Below are positions 9,355 to 16,987 of a stretch of DNA of 64,000 nt, in pieces. Each line of letters begins with the position of its first letter. The first letter of the stretch is position 1. This stretch comes from Sulfurovum zhangzhouensis. GTDB taxonomy: Bacteria; Campylobacterota; Campylobacteria; Campylobacterales; Sulfurovaceae. The position numbers and the translations under genes are program-made. Under the pieces are notes generated by a model that was given only the letters and a program-made list of their open reading frames with translations, did no database searches and had not been told where the DNA came from. Where the stretch lies: NCBI RefSeq assembly GCF_030347965.1, contig NZ_JAQIBD010000005.1, forward strand, positions 1-64,000, given 5' to 3'.

Positions 9355-11163
9355 ATGTGCGGAATTGTCGGATACCTAGGTACGAAAGAGAAGAAGGAGA
9401 TACTATTAGATGGACTTCAGGAGCTCGAGTACCGAGGTTACGATTCAGCGGGTATCGCTGTCATTGAAGGTAAAAAACTTGACAGCTTTAAAGCCATAGG
9501 AAAACTTGAAAACCTTAGAGAGAAAACCAAGTCGTTTCACTCTGAAGGGTTTGGTATCTCTATCGGACATACTCGCTGGGCCACACATGGTAAACCTACT
9601 GAACTCAATGCACACCCGCATTTAGGTAGATACAGCTATGTAGTCCATAACGGGATCATCGAGAACTACCAAGCACTTAAAGAAGAGCTTATCTCTGAAG
9701 GCTTTAACTTCCTAAGCCAAACTGACACCGAAACTATTGTTCACCTCTATGAGAAGTATTACAATCAATCCGAAGATCCGTTCAAGGCATTTGAACAGAC
9801 CGTTAATCGTCTGGAAGGTGCATATGCTACCCTACTCATCTCAGAAAGTGCACCTGATACAATCTTTTTTGCCAAAAACGGTTCACCGATGCTGCTGGGA
9901 TTTGACGGAGAGGAAATCTACTTTGCCTCTTCAGATACACCGATCATTGGGAAAGCAAGTGAAGTCTACTATCTTGAAGACGGCGAATACGGATATGCAA
10001 AAGAAGGGACAATAAAGCTTTTCAATGCCAACGGTGAAAAAAGTTTTACAAAACAACCTCTCAAAGCCGATAAGACATTGGCTCAAAAAGACGGCTACCG
10101 TTTCTTTATGGAAAAAGAGATCTATGAACAAAGCCGTGTGATGAGTGAAACAATGATGGGACGTGTACTTGATAAGGGTATCGAATTTGAAGAGCTCAGT
10201 AATGACTTCTTTAATGGTATTAACGCGATCAAAATCTGTGCATGCGGTACAAGTTATCACTCTGCACTGGCTGCTGCATATCTTTTTGAGCGTATTGCAA
10301 AAATACGCTGTGATGTAGAGATCGCATCAGAGTTCAGATATAAAGAACCTCTGCTTACACAAGATACACTCTTTATCACAATCTCCCAAAGTGGTGAAAC
10401 TGCTGATACCCTTGAGGCACTGAAAATGGCAAAAGGCGCAGGACTTAAAAGTCTTAGTATCTGTAACGTAGACAACTCTTCTATCGTACGAGAAAGTGAT
10501 GCAGCAATCCTTACACGTGCAGGAATAGAAAAAGGTGTTGCAAGTACCAAAGCTTTTGCCACACAGACGATGGTTCTTTGGATGCTTGCACTTTATGTAG
10601 GACAACAGAAAAATAGTGTTCCTACTGAACTATTGGCACGTGAGATCAATGCAATGCTTCATACCCCAAAAGCACTTATTGTCACTGATACACTCCATAC
10701 AAAACTGCATAGACTTTCAAAGCGATACCTGCACGGGCATGGATTTTTCTTTATCGGACGTGATATCTTCTATCCGCTAGCGCTGGAAGGAGCCCTAAAA
10801 CTTAAAGAGATCAGCTATCTTCATGCGGAAGGTTATCCAGCAGGAGAGATGAAACATGGTCCTATTGCACTGGCTGACAGTGAACTCTTTACAATTGCAC
10901 TTATGCCAAAGAGTATGCATTACGAGAAGATTAAATCCAATGTAGAAGAGCTCAGTGCCAGAGATGCAACGATCTGTGCGATCTCTTCAGTACCGTTTGA
11001 CCTGGCTGATGACTTCATCAAAACACAGTATGATTCTCACCCGATGCTGGAATTCTTTGAGATGATGGTTGTCACTCAGCTGCTTGCTCTCGAGATCTCT
11101 GTAAGATTGGGGAATGATGTGGATATGCCAAGAAACCTGGCAAAGAGTGTAACTGTGGAGTAA
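9355..11163 (+). CDS. glmS: Glutamine-fructose-6-phosphate aminotransferase
   Basis: Makes glucosamine-6-phosphate from fructose-6-phosphate and glutamine, the first step toward UDP-GlcNAc for peptidoglycan and LPS. The mature N-terminal Cys (MCGIVGYLG) is the glutaminase nucleophile. The HTRWATHG and NGIIEN motifs follow in the amidotransferase half (to about 230). Two SIS sugar-isomerase domains occupy about 270-590 (ACGTSYH, SQSGETADT, EGALKLKEISY). 602 residues is typical. It is co-transcribed with glnD. No glmS ribozyme is possible in the 4-base gap. Confidence 0.97.
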   Translation: MCGIVGYLGTKEKKEILLDGLQELEYRGYDSAGIAVIEGKKLDSFKAIGKLENLREKTKSFHSEGFGISIGHTRWATHGKPTELNAHPHLGRYSYVVHNGIIENYQALKEELISEGFNFLSQTDTETIVHLYEKYYNQSEDPFKAFEQTVNRLEGAYATLLISESAPDTIFFAKNGSPMLLGFDGEEIYFASSDTPIIGKASEVYYLEDGEYGYAKEGTIKLFNANGEKSFTKQPLKADKTLAQKDGYRFFMEKEIYEQSRVMSETMMGRVLDKGIEFEELSNDFFNGINAIKICACGTSYHSALAAAYLFERIAKIRCDVEIASEFRYKEPLLTQDTLFITISQSGETADTLEALKMAKGAGLKSLSICNVDNSSIVRESDAAILTRAGIEKGVASTKAFATQTMVLWMLALYVGQQKNSVPTELLAREINAMLHTPKALIVTDTLHTKLHRLSKRYLHGHGFFFIGRDIFYPLALEGALKLKEISYLHAEGYPAGEMKHGPIALADSELFTIALMPKSMHYEKIKSNVEELSARDATICAISSVPFDLADDFIKTQYDSHPMLEFFEMMVVTQLLALEISVRLGNDVDMPRNLAKSVTVE

Positions 11164-11176
11164 TTACTCCGCAGTT
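11151..11176. terminator. Bidirectional terminator across abutting stop codons
   Basis: A 26-base palindrome (arms of 13, one T-G wobble) is centred exactly between the glmS stop (11161-11163) and the stop of the convergent coiled-coil gene (11164-11166). On the plus strand it runs into TTTTC. It lies inside the coding ends of both genes and probably ends both transcripts. Confidence 0.7.
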
Positions 11177-11427
11177 TTCATATCGACCAATTCAGCCAAT
11201 AGTTCTTCGATTTCATCATCTTCAAGTTCATTACGTTTCAACTCTTCAACGATCGCAAAACATTCTGTACGCATCTCACGTAACTCTGCAAGATCCTCTT
11301 TTTGCTCCTTTGAAGCATTTTTAGCCTTATCGATCTCTTCAAAAAGCTCATCTATCGCTACTTCTAGATCAGGGATCACTTCCAGTTCCAAAAGATTTTT
11401 CAGTTTTTCTGCTGATGTCATAGTCAT
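11164..11427 (-). CDS. Small acidic coiled-coil protein, unknown function
   Basis: 87 residues, strongly charged (rich in Glu, Lys, Leu), with no Cys and no membrane segment. Heptad-like leucines from about 10 to 80 predict a helical coiled coil. The first ATG leaves only 2 bases to the AGGAT site. The second in-frame ATG (11421, 85 residues) has better spacing and may be the true start. It is convergent with glmS with abutting stops and stands alone. I do not recognise the family. Confidence 0.65.
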   Translation of the reverse strand: MTMTSAEKLKNLLELEVIPDLEVAIDELFEEIDKAKNASKEQKEDLAELREMRTECFAIVEELKRNELEDDEIEELLAELVDMKTAE

Positions 11428-11526
11428 ATCCTATTAAAATGATTAACGTATTGTATCTAAATTATAGCCAGACATTTCTCTCAATACTTACTTCATATGT
11501 AACATTAATGTGTTATAGTATAGGTC

Positions 11527-12009
11527 ATGAAAAAGTTCGTCTTACTCTACCTGCTGACTCTTGTACTACTCTTTGTCTTCTTCTATGCACATACATCGAT
11601 CATTTCCAGAGTACTCAATGATACGCAAACCTCATTAACACTGATGATGCTCGAGCCTTTTTTAAAGTCCGGGCAGCTTCAAGGAAACGATATCATGATT
11701 ACATCTTTCTACAAGATTATCATTACACAGGCATGTAACGGTATGATCCCTATCCTCTTTTACTTTGCTGCGATCTTAGCATACCCTTCAAGAGTTTGGA
11801 TCAAACCTGTTTGGATGGGTGCAGGCTACCTCATCTTTACGCTAGTGAATGTTCTTCGTATCCTTATTGTGGTTTATTTTGTAGAACAACAAGGTGGTCG
11901 AGATAATTTCTATCTTGCCCATGACATTTTCGGAAATGCACTTTTAATGATCGTAGGGTTGGGACTTTTTATACTTTTTATCAAACATTCCAGGTCATCT
12001 TCTAGGTGA
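11527..12009 (+). CDS. Exosortase/archaeosortase family protein
   Basis: 160-residue membrane protein with about five hydrophobic helices. It carries the three conserved exosortase residues in order: Cys in ACNGM (about residue 75), Arg in NVLRI (about 107) and His in AHDIFGN (about 131). Exosortases are membrane transpeptidases that cut C-terminal sorting tails from exported proteins. At this size it is one of the minimal forms. No protein in the window ends with a recognisable PEP-CTERM-like tail, so the substrate is elsewhere or unknown. The start lies just past a TATAGT box and has little Shine-Dalgarno sequence. It overlaps the convergent permease gene by 15 bases. Confidence 0.82.
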   Translation: MKKFVLLYLLTLVLLFVFFYAHTSIISRVLNDTQTSLTLMMLEPFLKSGQLQGNDIMITSFYKIIITQACNGMIPILFYFAAILAYPSRVWIKPVWMGAGYLIFTLVNVLRILIVVYFVEQQGGRDNFYLAHDIFGNALLMIVGLGLFILFIKHSRSSSR

Positions 12010-12738
12010 TATCAAGAGGTAGCCTACTGCACCAAAGCTCTGAAAAAAGACAATACTATAACCTGTAGGCAGATCAAAATAATAAGAAACTACCAATGCC
12101 ATACATGAAAAAAACAGTCCACTGCCCCATGCAACATAAAGTGGTGTGAACTTTTGTTGTGACAGTGCGATAAGTGCTGGAGCAACCAAGAGAACAAATA
12201 CAACCAAGACCCCGGCAAGCTGTACTGATGAAGTGACTGTAAGTGCCAAGAGTATAAAAAAGCTCAATTCCCGTACCATACCTGTCATCTTGCGGTAAAG
12301 TGAAAACATAAGGATCGCAATCATACTATAAAGTATTGCCGGGATGATAAGATCATTTGGCGAAACAAAAAGTATATCTACTGCACTAAGCTTGGTAAAG
12401 AGTTCTGTACCCTGCGGGCTGTTTGAAAGCAAGATCATAATACTTGAAGCTCCAAAGGCATACAGTATCCCGATAAATGCTTCGATATGCTCGACATAGC
12501 GTGTCGCATAGGTGACAAGCAAAGCTCCAAGCATCGCAAAAAACAGTGTCAAGAGTGTCTGATAGTTCCCGTCTAAAAACCCGATGCTTATTGCCATCCC
12601 CACCGCAGCCATCTGACCGATGGCTAGATCAGTGAAAATCACACCTCTTTTAATGATCTCCATACCAAGGACTACATGGATAAACACCAAAAACACAATC
12701 AAAATAAATGACGGCCATAAAATCTCTATCAGTTGCAT
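11995..12738 (-). CDS. znuB: Metal ABC transporter permease (ABC-3/ZnuB family)
   Basis: 247-residue inner-membrane permease with seven or eight hydrophobic helices. It has the ABC-3 signatures FTDLAIGQMAAVG near residue 40 and QLAGVLVVF..LLVAPA near residue 175. Partners of this family import zinc, manganese or iron. It overlaps the end of the substrate-binding gene by 10 bases, so the two are translationally coupled. The ATPase (ZnuC-like) that should energise the channel is missing here. Zinc is the likeliest metal given the His-rich neighbours, but that is inference, and the symbol is provisional. Confidence 0.87.
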   Translation of the reverse strand: MQLIEILWPSFILIVFLVFIHVVLGMEIIKRGVIFTDLAIGQMAAVGMAISIGFLDGNYQTLLTLFFAMLGALLVTYATRYVEHIEAFIGILYAFGASSIMILLSNSPQGTELFTKLSAVDILFVSPNDLIIPAILYSMIAILMFSLYRKMTGMVRELSFFILLALTVTSSVQLAGVLVVFVLLVAPALIALSQQKFTPLYVAWGSGLFFSCMALVVSYYFDLPTGYSIVFFQSFGAVGYLLISPRR

Positions 12739-13607
12739 ATCCTGCCTACAAGCGTATCATAAAATTTTTCAAGTGTCTGTGTACCTTTAAGCGCACCGAC
12801 ATCATGCGGTAACTTCACCACTTTTGCACCGCTCTTTGATGCGATAAAAGAAGCTGTTATGTCTTCATGGTACACATCTTGCAAGATGAGCTTAACGTTG
12901 TTTTGACGTATCTTGTTAATGAGATCCATTGTGTGTTTTGAGTTGGGTTTTACACCGGGTAACGGCTCTAGATTATCCAGTGACTTAATCTTATAGCGGT
13001 AAAGGAAATAGTTGAAAAGTTCATGATATTGAACCACTTTCATACCTTCACATTGTTTCATTTTCGCATCGTAAATTTTGAGCTTTTTGGTCCAACGTGT
13101 TTTGAATACTTCAAAATTTTTTTTGTAAAAAGGATAGTTCTCCTTATCAAGTACAGAAAGTTTAATCATAATCACTTCAGCAAGCGTAATAATGTTATGC
13201 GGATCCAAAATAAAATGTGGATTTCCTTCTTTATGTACATGTCCCATTGAACTGTCGATATGTGTGGGAATATCTTTGAGTTCGACATACTTGCTTAGAT
13301 CCAAATATCCTTTAGCTTCTGTTTGAATTCTTGGATTGTTTGCCCTTTGAATCAGAGGAGGAAGCCAACCGATCTCAAGAGATGCTCCATTAAGTATCAA
13401 TAGGTCACTGTCACGAAGTCCACTAATCAATGAAGGCTTTGGTACAACAAAGTGCGGATCCCAATTTCCTTGTGAAAGTAGCGTAATCTCTGCTTTATCT
13501 TTTGCGATCTCTTTGGTCAACTGTTCGATATAAGGGTAAGCTACTGCTATTTGCAGCTTAGCAAAAAGTGAAGTCGAAAAAATCAAAATTATCCATAATG
13601 CTCTCAT
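12729..13607 (-). CDS. znuA: Periplasmic metal-binding protein of ABC transporter (ZnuA-like)
   Basis: 292 residues with a short Sec signal peptide (about 1-16, ending SLFA). Cluster A-I fold markers are present: conserved His in NWDPHFVVP, in NPHFILDPHN and in QYHELFNY, plus a late acidic/His loop (YHED). These are the usual metal ligands of zinc or manganese binding proteins. A short His-containing insert (GHVHKEGNPH) precedes the second ligand. This resembles the His-rich loop of ZnuA but is much shorter. The gene begins 10 bases after the barrel gene and overlaps the permease gene. Zinc is favoured, manganese not excluded. Confidence 0.85.
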   Translation of the reverse strand: MRALWIILIFSTSLFAKLQIAVAYPYIEQLTKEIAKDKAEITLLSQGNWDPHFVVPKPSLISGLRDSDLLILNGASLEIGWLPPLIQRANNPRIQTEAKGYLDLSKYVELKDIPTHIDSSMGHVHKEGNPHFILDPHNIITLAEVIMIKLSVLDKENYPFYKKNFEVFKTRWTKKLKIYDAKMKQCEGMKVVQYHELFNYFLYRYKIKSLDNLEPLPGVKPNSKHTMDLINKIRQNNVKLILQDVYHEDITASFIASKSGAKVVKLPHDVGALKGTQTLEKFYDTLVGRICN

Positions 13608-13617
13608 CTGCTACCTC

Positions 13618-14883
13618 CTAAAATGCATGTGCACCATGTGCACCAAAAGCGTGGGTATATTGTAGGATGAGTTCATTCTTATTGTTCTTTTCACCCTCAT
13701 CGGTATAGAGTGCACTGTTATAATTATACTGAAGTCTTAGACGACTCTTTTCAGAAAAATTGTACTCTACCATCATCGAAGTTATATACATAGCATCTGG
13801 TTGTAAACTTTTTATGTCATTGAGAAAAATATCATTTTGTGTGATACCGCTGTAACGTACCCCCGTTTTCCAATTTTTATCATGCTGATAAATGAGCTCA
13901 CTATAGAATCCCGCTTGTTTTTTAAGCATATCCCCTTCTACTACAGCTCCCTCTGCATACTTTATACCATCCATCTTTCTATAGAGATATTCTCCTTGAA
14001 AACTGATAGCCTTATCCGCAGCGAAATAGTACTTGTATGTTAAATCTACTCCGTAAAGCTTGGTGTCTCCTGCAAAAGCATGCGGTTCTTCTGGATCTTC
14101 CAGATGGTCTAAGCGTGTATGACCGTTTGCATAACTCAATCCTGCCAAAAGTGTACCTCCTGTCATATCTAAAGAGGTCTTCAGATAACCAACATAAAGT
14201 GACGGATAGTTCGCATCACTCATACCATCTATAAACCCTTCATATCCAAAGCTCTGTTCATTTTCACCTCTCAATGCTTCGAACCCGACCATAATATAGT
14301 ATGATGCAGGTAACACATACTGCAGCTGTGACCCTTCTTCCAATAGACCGTGATAACCTAAGAGTGCATTATAAATAAGCGGTATCTCAAAAAAGTTGTA
14401 ACTGTGCTCGTGCTTGTTATTGAGATAACCAAAGTCACTTCTAAATTTACCGACTTTAATACTGAAACTATAAGGCAGCCCTCTAGTCTCACCAAAAAGT
14501 TCTTCCACTTCAAACATATCTTTGGTGATATGGAAGTTCCCTGAAAAATCCATTAAATCTGTTTGTGCACCAAAATGTAACTCGGCGTAATTAAAAGTAA
14601 AACCTTCATTTCCATCCAATGAGGCGTGCCCATGTCCTTCATGTTCTTCACCATGTCCTCCATGAACAAAACCCGGAATTTCCAAATGCTCTACTTCATC
14701 TTCATTGTCAAATTCTCTAACAGTGTAAGCGCCATCAACGATAAGTGACACTTGAAATAACTCTACAAAACTCTTCTCTGTCGTACTATTAATTTTTTTA
14801 CTTTCCAAAAGGGATTCAAGTGAATCACTTTGAGCCATAAGAAATGCAGTGCTAACTGCACTCAAAATCCATATTTTTTTCAT
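13618..14883 (-). CDS. His-rich outer-membrane beta-barrel, putative metal porin
   Basis: 421 residues with a signal peptide (MKKIWILSAVSTAFLMAQ). After residue about 90 the protein is rich in alternating aromatic/polar strands and Gly, as in a porin-like barrel, and it ends in Phe (HGAHAF). A His/Glu/Gly-rich loop at about 73-88 (GGHGEEHEGHGH) and the HGAHGAH tail could bind zinc or copper. It lies directly upstream of the binding protein and permease, so it most likely brings metal across the outer membrane. It lacks a TonB-plug-like N-terminus. The family is not recognised with certainty. Confidence 0.7.
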   Translation of the reverse strand: MKKIWILSAVSTAFLMAQSDSLESLLESKKINSTTEKSFVELFQVSLIVDGAYTVREFDNEDEVEHLEIPGFVHGGHGEEHEGHGHASLDGNEGFTFNYAELHFGAQTDLMDFSGNFHITKDMFEVEELFGETRGLPYSFSIKVGKFRSDFGYLNNKHEHSYNFFEIPLIYNALLGYHGLLEEGSQLQYVLPASYYIMVGFEALRGENEQSFGYEGFIDGMSDANYPSLYVGYLKTSLDMTGGTLLAGLSYANGHTRLDHLEDPEEPHAFAGDTKLYGVDLTYKYYFAADKAISFQGEYLYRKMDGIKYAEGAVVEGDMLKKQAGFYSELIYQHDKNWKTGVRYSGITQNDIFLNDIKSLQPDAMYITSMMVEYNFSEKSRLRLQYNYNSALYTDEGEKNNKNELILQYTHAFGAHGAHAF

Positions 14884-14939
14884 AATATTCCTTAAATGGT
14901 ATAGTGATATTGATTTTAGTTTTTTATATGTTTAAATGA

Positions 14940-15296
14940 TTATGAAAGAATATAGGGAGGGGCATTTGCATCAAAGCCAAAAGGTGGAACGCTGACATCT
15001 AGTGCCAACATCCCATCAAAACAGACAGTTTTTTGCTCAGGTGTTTGAGTAAGATCATAAGCATCTTTAACGATCCTCTTCTCTTCAACCTCACTAACCT
15101 CAATTGCAATACTTTCACTCTGTAAAGAAAAAACTGTTTCATGCTGGGATGTTCCCAGGCTTTTGAATGCTATACATACCTGACATTCACTAAACTCTGA
15201 AAGATGGTCATGTTTGGAATGTATCGTGGTAGTTTGATAAGCAAACAAGAAGAATGCGATCAGAACAAAACGAAACAATGTGGTATTGTTCTTCAC
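14940..15296 (-). CDS. Small exported His/Cys protein heading the metal-uptake operon
   Basis: I start this gene at the GTG at 15296 because AGGAG lies 7 bases before it. A longer reading from 15404 would cross the promoter. The product is 118 residues: one hydrophobic segment (about 8-20, signal peptide or anchor), then HSKHDH and C-x2-C (ECQVC), and a proline-rich end (APPYILS). Small proteins of this DUF2946-like style often sit beside metal-transport and TonB genes. It is first in the run barrel-znuA-znuB. A metal-binding or assembly role is inference. Confidence 0.65.
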   Translation of the reverse strand: MKNNTTLFRFVLIAFFLFAYQTTTIHSKHDHLSEFSECQVCIAFKSLGTSQHETVFSLQSESIAIEVSEVEEKRIVKDAYDLTQTPEQKTVCFDGMLALDVSVPPFGFDANAPPYILS

Positions 15297-15323
15297 AGTA
15301 ACTCTCCTTATTTTTAGCGTGAC

Positions 15324-15358
15324 ATTATAGCCAATTTGTTTGAACTTACTAAAAGTAA
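15324..15358 (-). promoter_or_regulatory. Promoter with palindromic operator for the metal-uptake operon
   Basis: On the minus strand a perfect TATAAT (15324-15329) lies 28 bases before the GTG start. A 13-base palindrome (TTACTAAAAGTAA, 15346-15358) covers the expected -35 region. A repressor such as a Fur/Zur protein bound there would block RNA polymerase. A Fur-family gene is present at 36838. Binding by that protein is inference. Confidence 0.5.
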
Positions 15359-15446
15359 ACTTTTTTATAAGGTAATCTAAGAAGTTTGCATCAAAGTACA
15401 TCAATTATCTTTTAATAAAGATAATGGTGCAATCTGTAAAATTTTA

Positions 15447-15552
15447 TAGTGGGAAATCCCCTGAAGGAGGCCCCTTCAGAGTTATTCTTATTGACATGTG
15501 ACAGTGTCGAAGTCAATGATAGCACTAGAAACTGAGCCTTGGGACAGACTCA
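15447..15552. ncRNA. Candidate structured RNA element, unidentified
   Basis: A cluster of inverted repeats in a gene-free 289-base stretch: TAGTG/CACTA (15447-15451 with 15523-15527) encloses a 7-bp GC-rich hairpin (15461-15467/15473-15479, loop of 5) and a 6-bp hairpin (15490-15495/15512-15517). A fourth stem lies at 15533-15536/15549-15552. The spacing makes a three-way junction plus one hairpin. On the minus strand it would lie upstream of the metal-uptake promoter. On the plus strand it would be a free-standing small RNA. It does not match SRP RNA, tmRNA or a riboswitch class I know. Strand and function are open. Confidence 0.35.
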
Positions 15553-15585
15553 CACATCTAGCTTAAATACGTTCTCTCAACGTTC

Positions 15586-16797
15586 TTATGAGTGACAACC
15601 ACCACCACAGCATCCGCCATCAGGACCATTATTATGCTCATGCTTATGACTATGCGCTTGTGCCGGTGCTGAAGCTGCACCTGCACCTGTGCTACATGCA
15701 CTTACACCTGGAGGTGTTGTCGGCTGGATCGCCTGGTTATTTGCACCACCCTCAGCATTTACCTTCTCGATAAATGCCAGTACTTTAGTTGCTGCTTCCT
15801 GGTAACGCTTTGCTGTTTCAGAATCCGGTTGGTGGTAAGTTACAGGTCTACCTGTATCTCCACCGATTCTGATCGCCGGTTCGATAGGAATACGTGCGAT
15901 AAGTTCTGTGTCATACTCCATTGCTACAGGTGCTGAAGTACCCATACCGAAGATATCTGACTCTGCATCACACTCAGGACAAATAAATCCACTCATATTT
16001 TCGATCACACCGGCAGTTGGAATATGAAGTTTCTGGAACATATCCAAACTTCTTCTACTGTCATCAAGTGATACCATTTGCGGTGTAGTTACCGTGATAC
16101 CTGCTGTCACAGGTACAGACTGTGCCAAAGTAAGCTGTGCATCACCTGTTCCCGGTGGCATATCGATTACCAATACATCTAGGTCTGACCAAAGAATATC
16201 TCTCAGGAACTGCTCGATCGCTTTCATGATCATCGAACCTCTCCAGATCAATGATTGTCCAGGCTCCATCAATGAACCCATAGACATTACTTCTACACCG
16301 TAAGCTTTTAGAGGAAGTACTTTGTTCCCTTGAATTTCCGGTTTTTGATCTTCGATACCCATCATACGAGGAATATTCGGACCATAGATATCTGCATCAA
16401 GAAGACCTACTTTTTTACCCTGCATCGCCATCGCTACTGCGATGTTTACAGAAGTCGTTGATTTACCAACCCCGCCTTTTCCAGAACTTACCATAAGGAA
16501 GTTCTTTACATGAGGTGCAATATTCTTACCGGTTACTGAGTTACTCATCTGCTTTGGAGCCTGAGGTGCCGTTATGTTGATGTTAATATTCTCAAAGCCA
16601 AGCTTCTTTAGCTCAGTCGTTGCCTCTTCAGTAATCTGTGCTTTTACTTCATCTGCCGAAGAAGTAATATCTACAGTCAATGCAACTGCATTACCTTCGA
16701 TAATCATATCCTTTACAAATCCAAATGTAACGATATCCTTAGTAAAACCAGGATAAGTTACATTTTTCAATGCTTCTAATACATTTTCTTTTGTCAT
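15586..16797 (-). CDS. mrp: Mrp/NBP35-family Fe-S carrier ATPase
   Basis: 403-residue P-loop ATPase that carries and inserts 4Fe-4S clusters into apoproteins in the cytoplasm. Residues 1-90 are a DUF59-like N-terminal domain. The deviant Walker A (SGKGGVGKST) is near 105, and C-x2-C (FICPEC) near 270 binds the bridging cluster. Most bacterial homologues end near residue 370. This one adds a tail rich in His and Cys (HSHKHEH, then GGCCGGGCHS) that may bind metal. It is divergent from ispDF, the arrangement I recall for C. jejuni Cj1606c/Cj1607. Confidence 0.93.
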   Translation of the reverse strand: MTKENVLEALKNVTYPGFTKDIVTFGFVKDMIIEGNAVALTVDITSSADEVKAQITEEATTELKKLGFENININITAPQAPKQMSNSVTGKNIAPHVKNFLMVSSGKGGVGKSTTSVNIAVAMAMQGKKVGLLDADIYGPNIPRMMGIEDQKPEIQGNKVLPLKAYGVEVMSMGSLMEPGQSLIWRGSMIMKAIEQFLRDILWSDLDVLVIDMPPGTGDAQLTLAQSVPVTAGITVTTPQMVSLDDSRRSLDMFQKLHIPTAGVIENMSGFICPECDAESDIFGMGTSAPVAMEYDTELIARIPIEPAIRIGGDTGRPVTYHQPDSETAKRYQEAATKVLAFIEKVNAEGGANNQAIQPTTPPGVSACSTGAGAASAPAQAHSHKHEHNNGPDGGCCGGGCHS

Positions 16798-16987
16798 ATT
16801 TTTTCCTATCTAGTTGAGAAATCTATAGGAGAGTTATACCAAGCAAATCTTAAAATAGATTGAAAGCCCAGATAAAATCAGATAAATTTTATCCTATTTA
16901 TATTTTTTTACAGAATTAATCAAGCTTTTATATGTATAATACGTTACATTTTGATACATGATGTAAACTATATTTGAAAGAAAGGAA

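Noticed and set aside
15447-15552. 6S RNA or SRP RNA
   Set aside because: The SRP GGAAG..AGCAG apex is missing. The element is about 105 bases, too short for a 6S RNA, and lacks its long open rod. Only a TCCCCTGA similarity was seen, which is too little.
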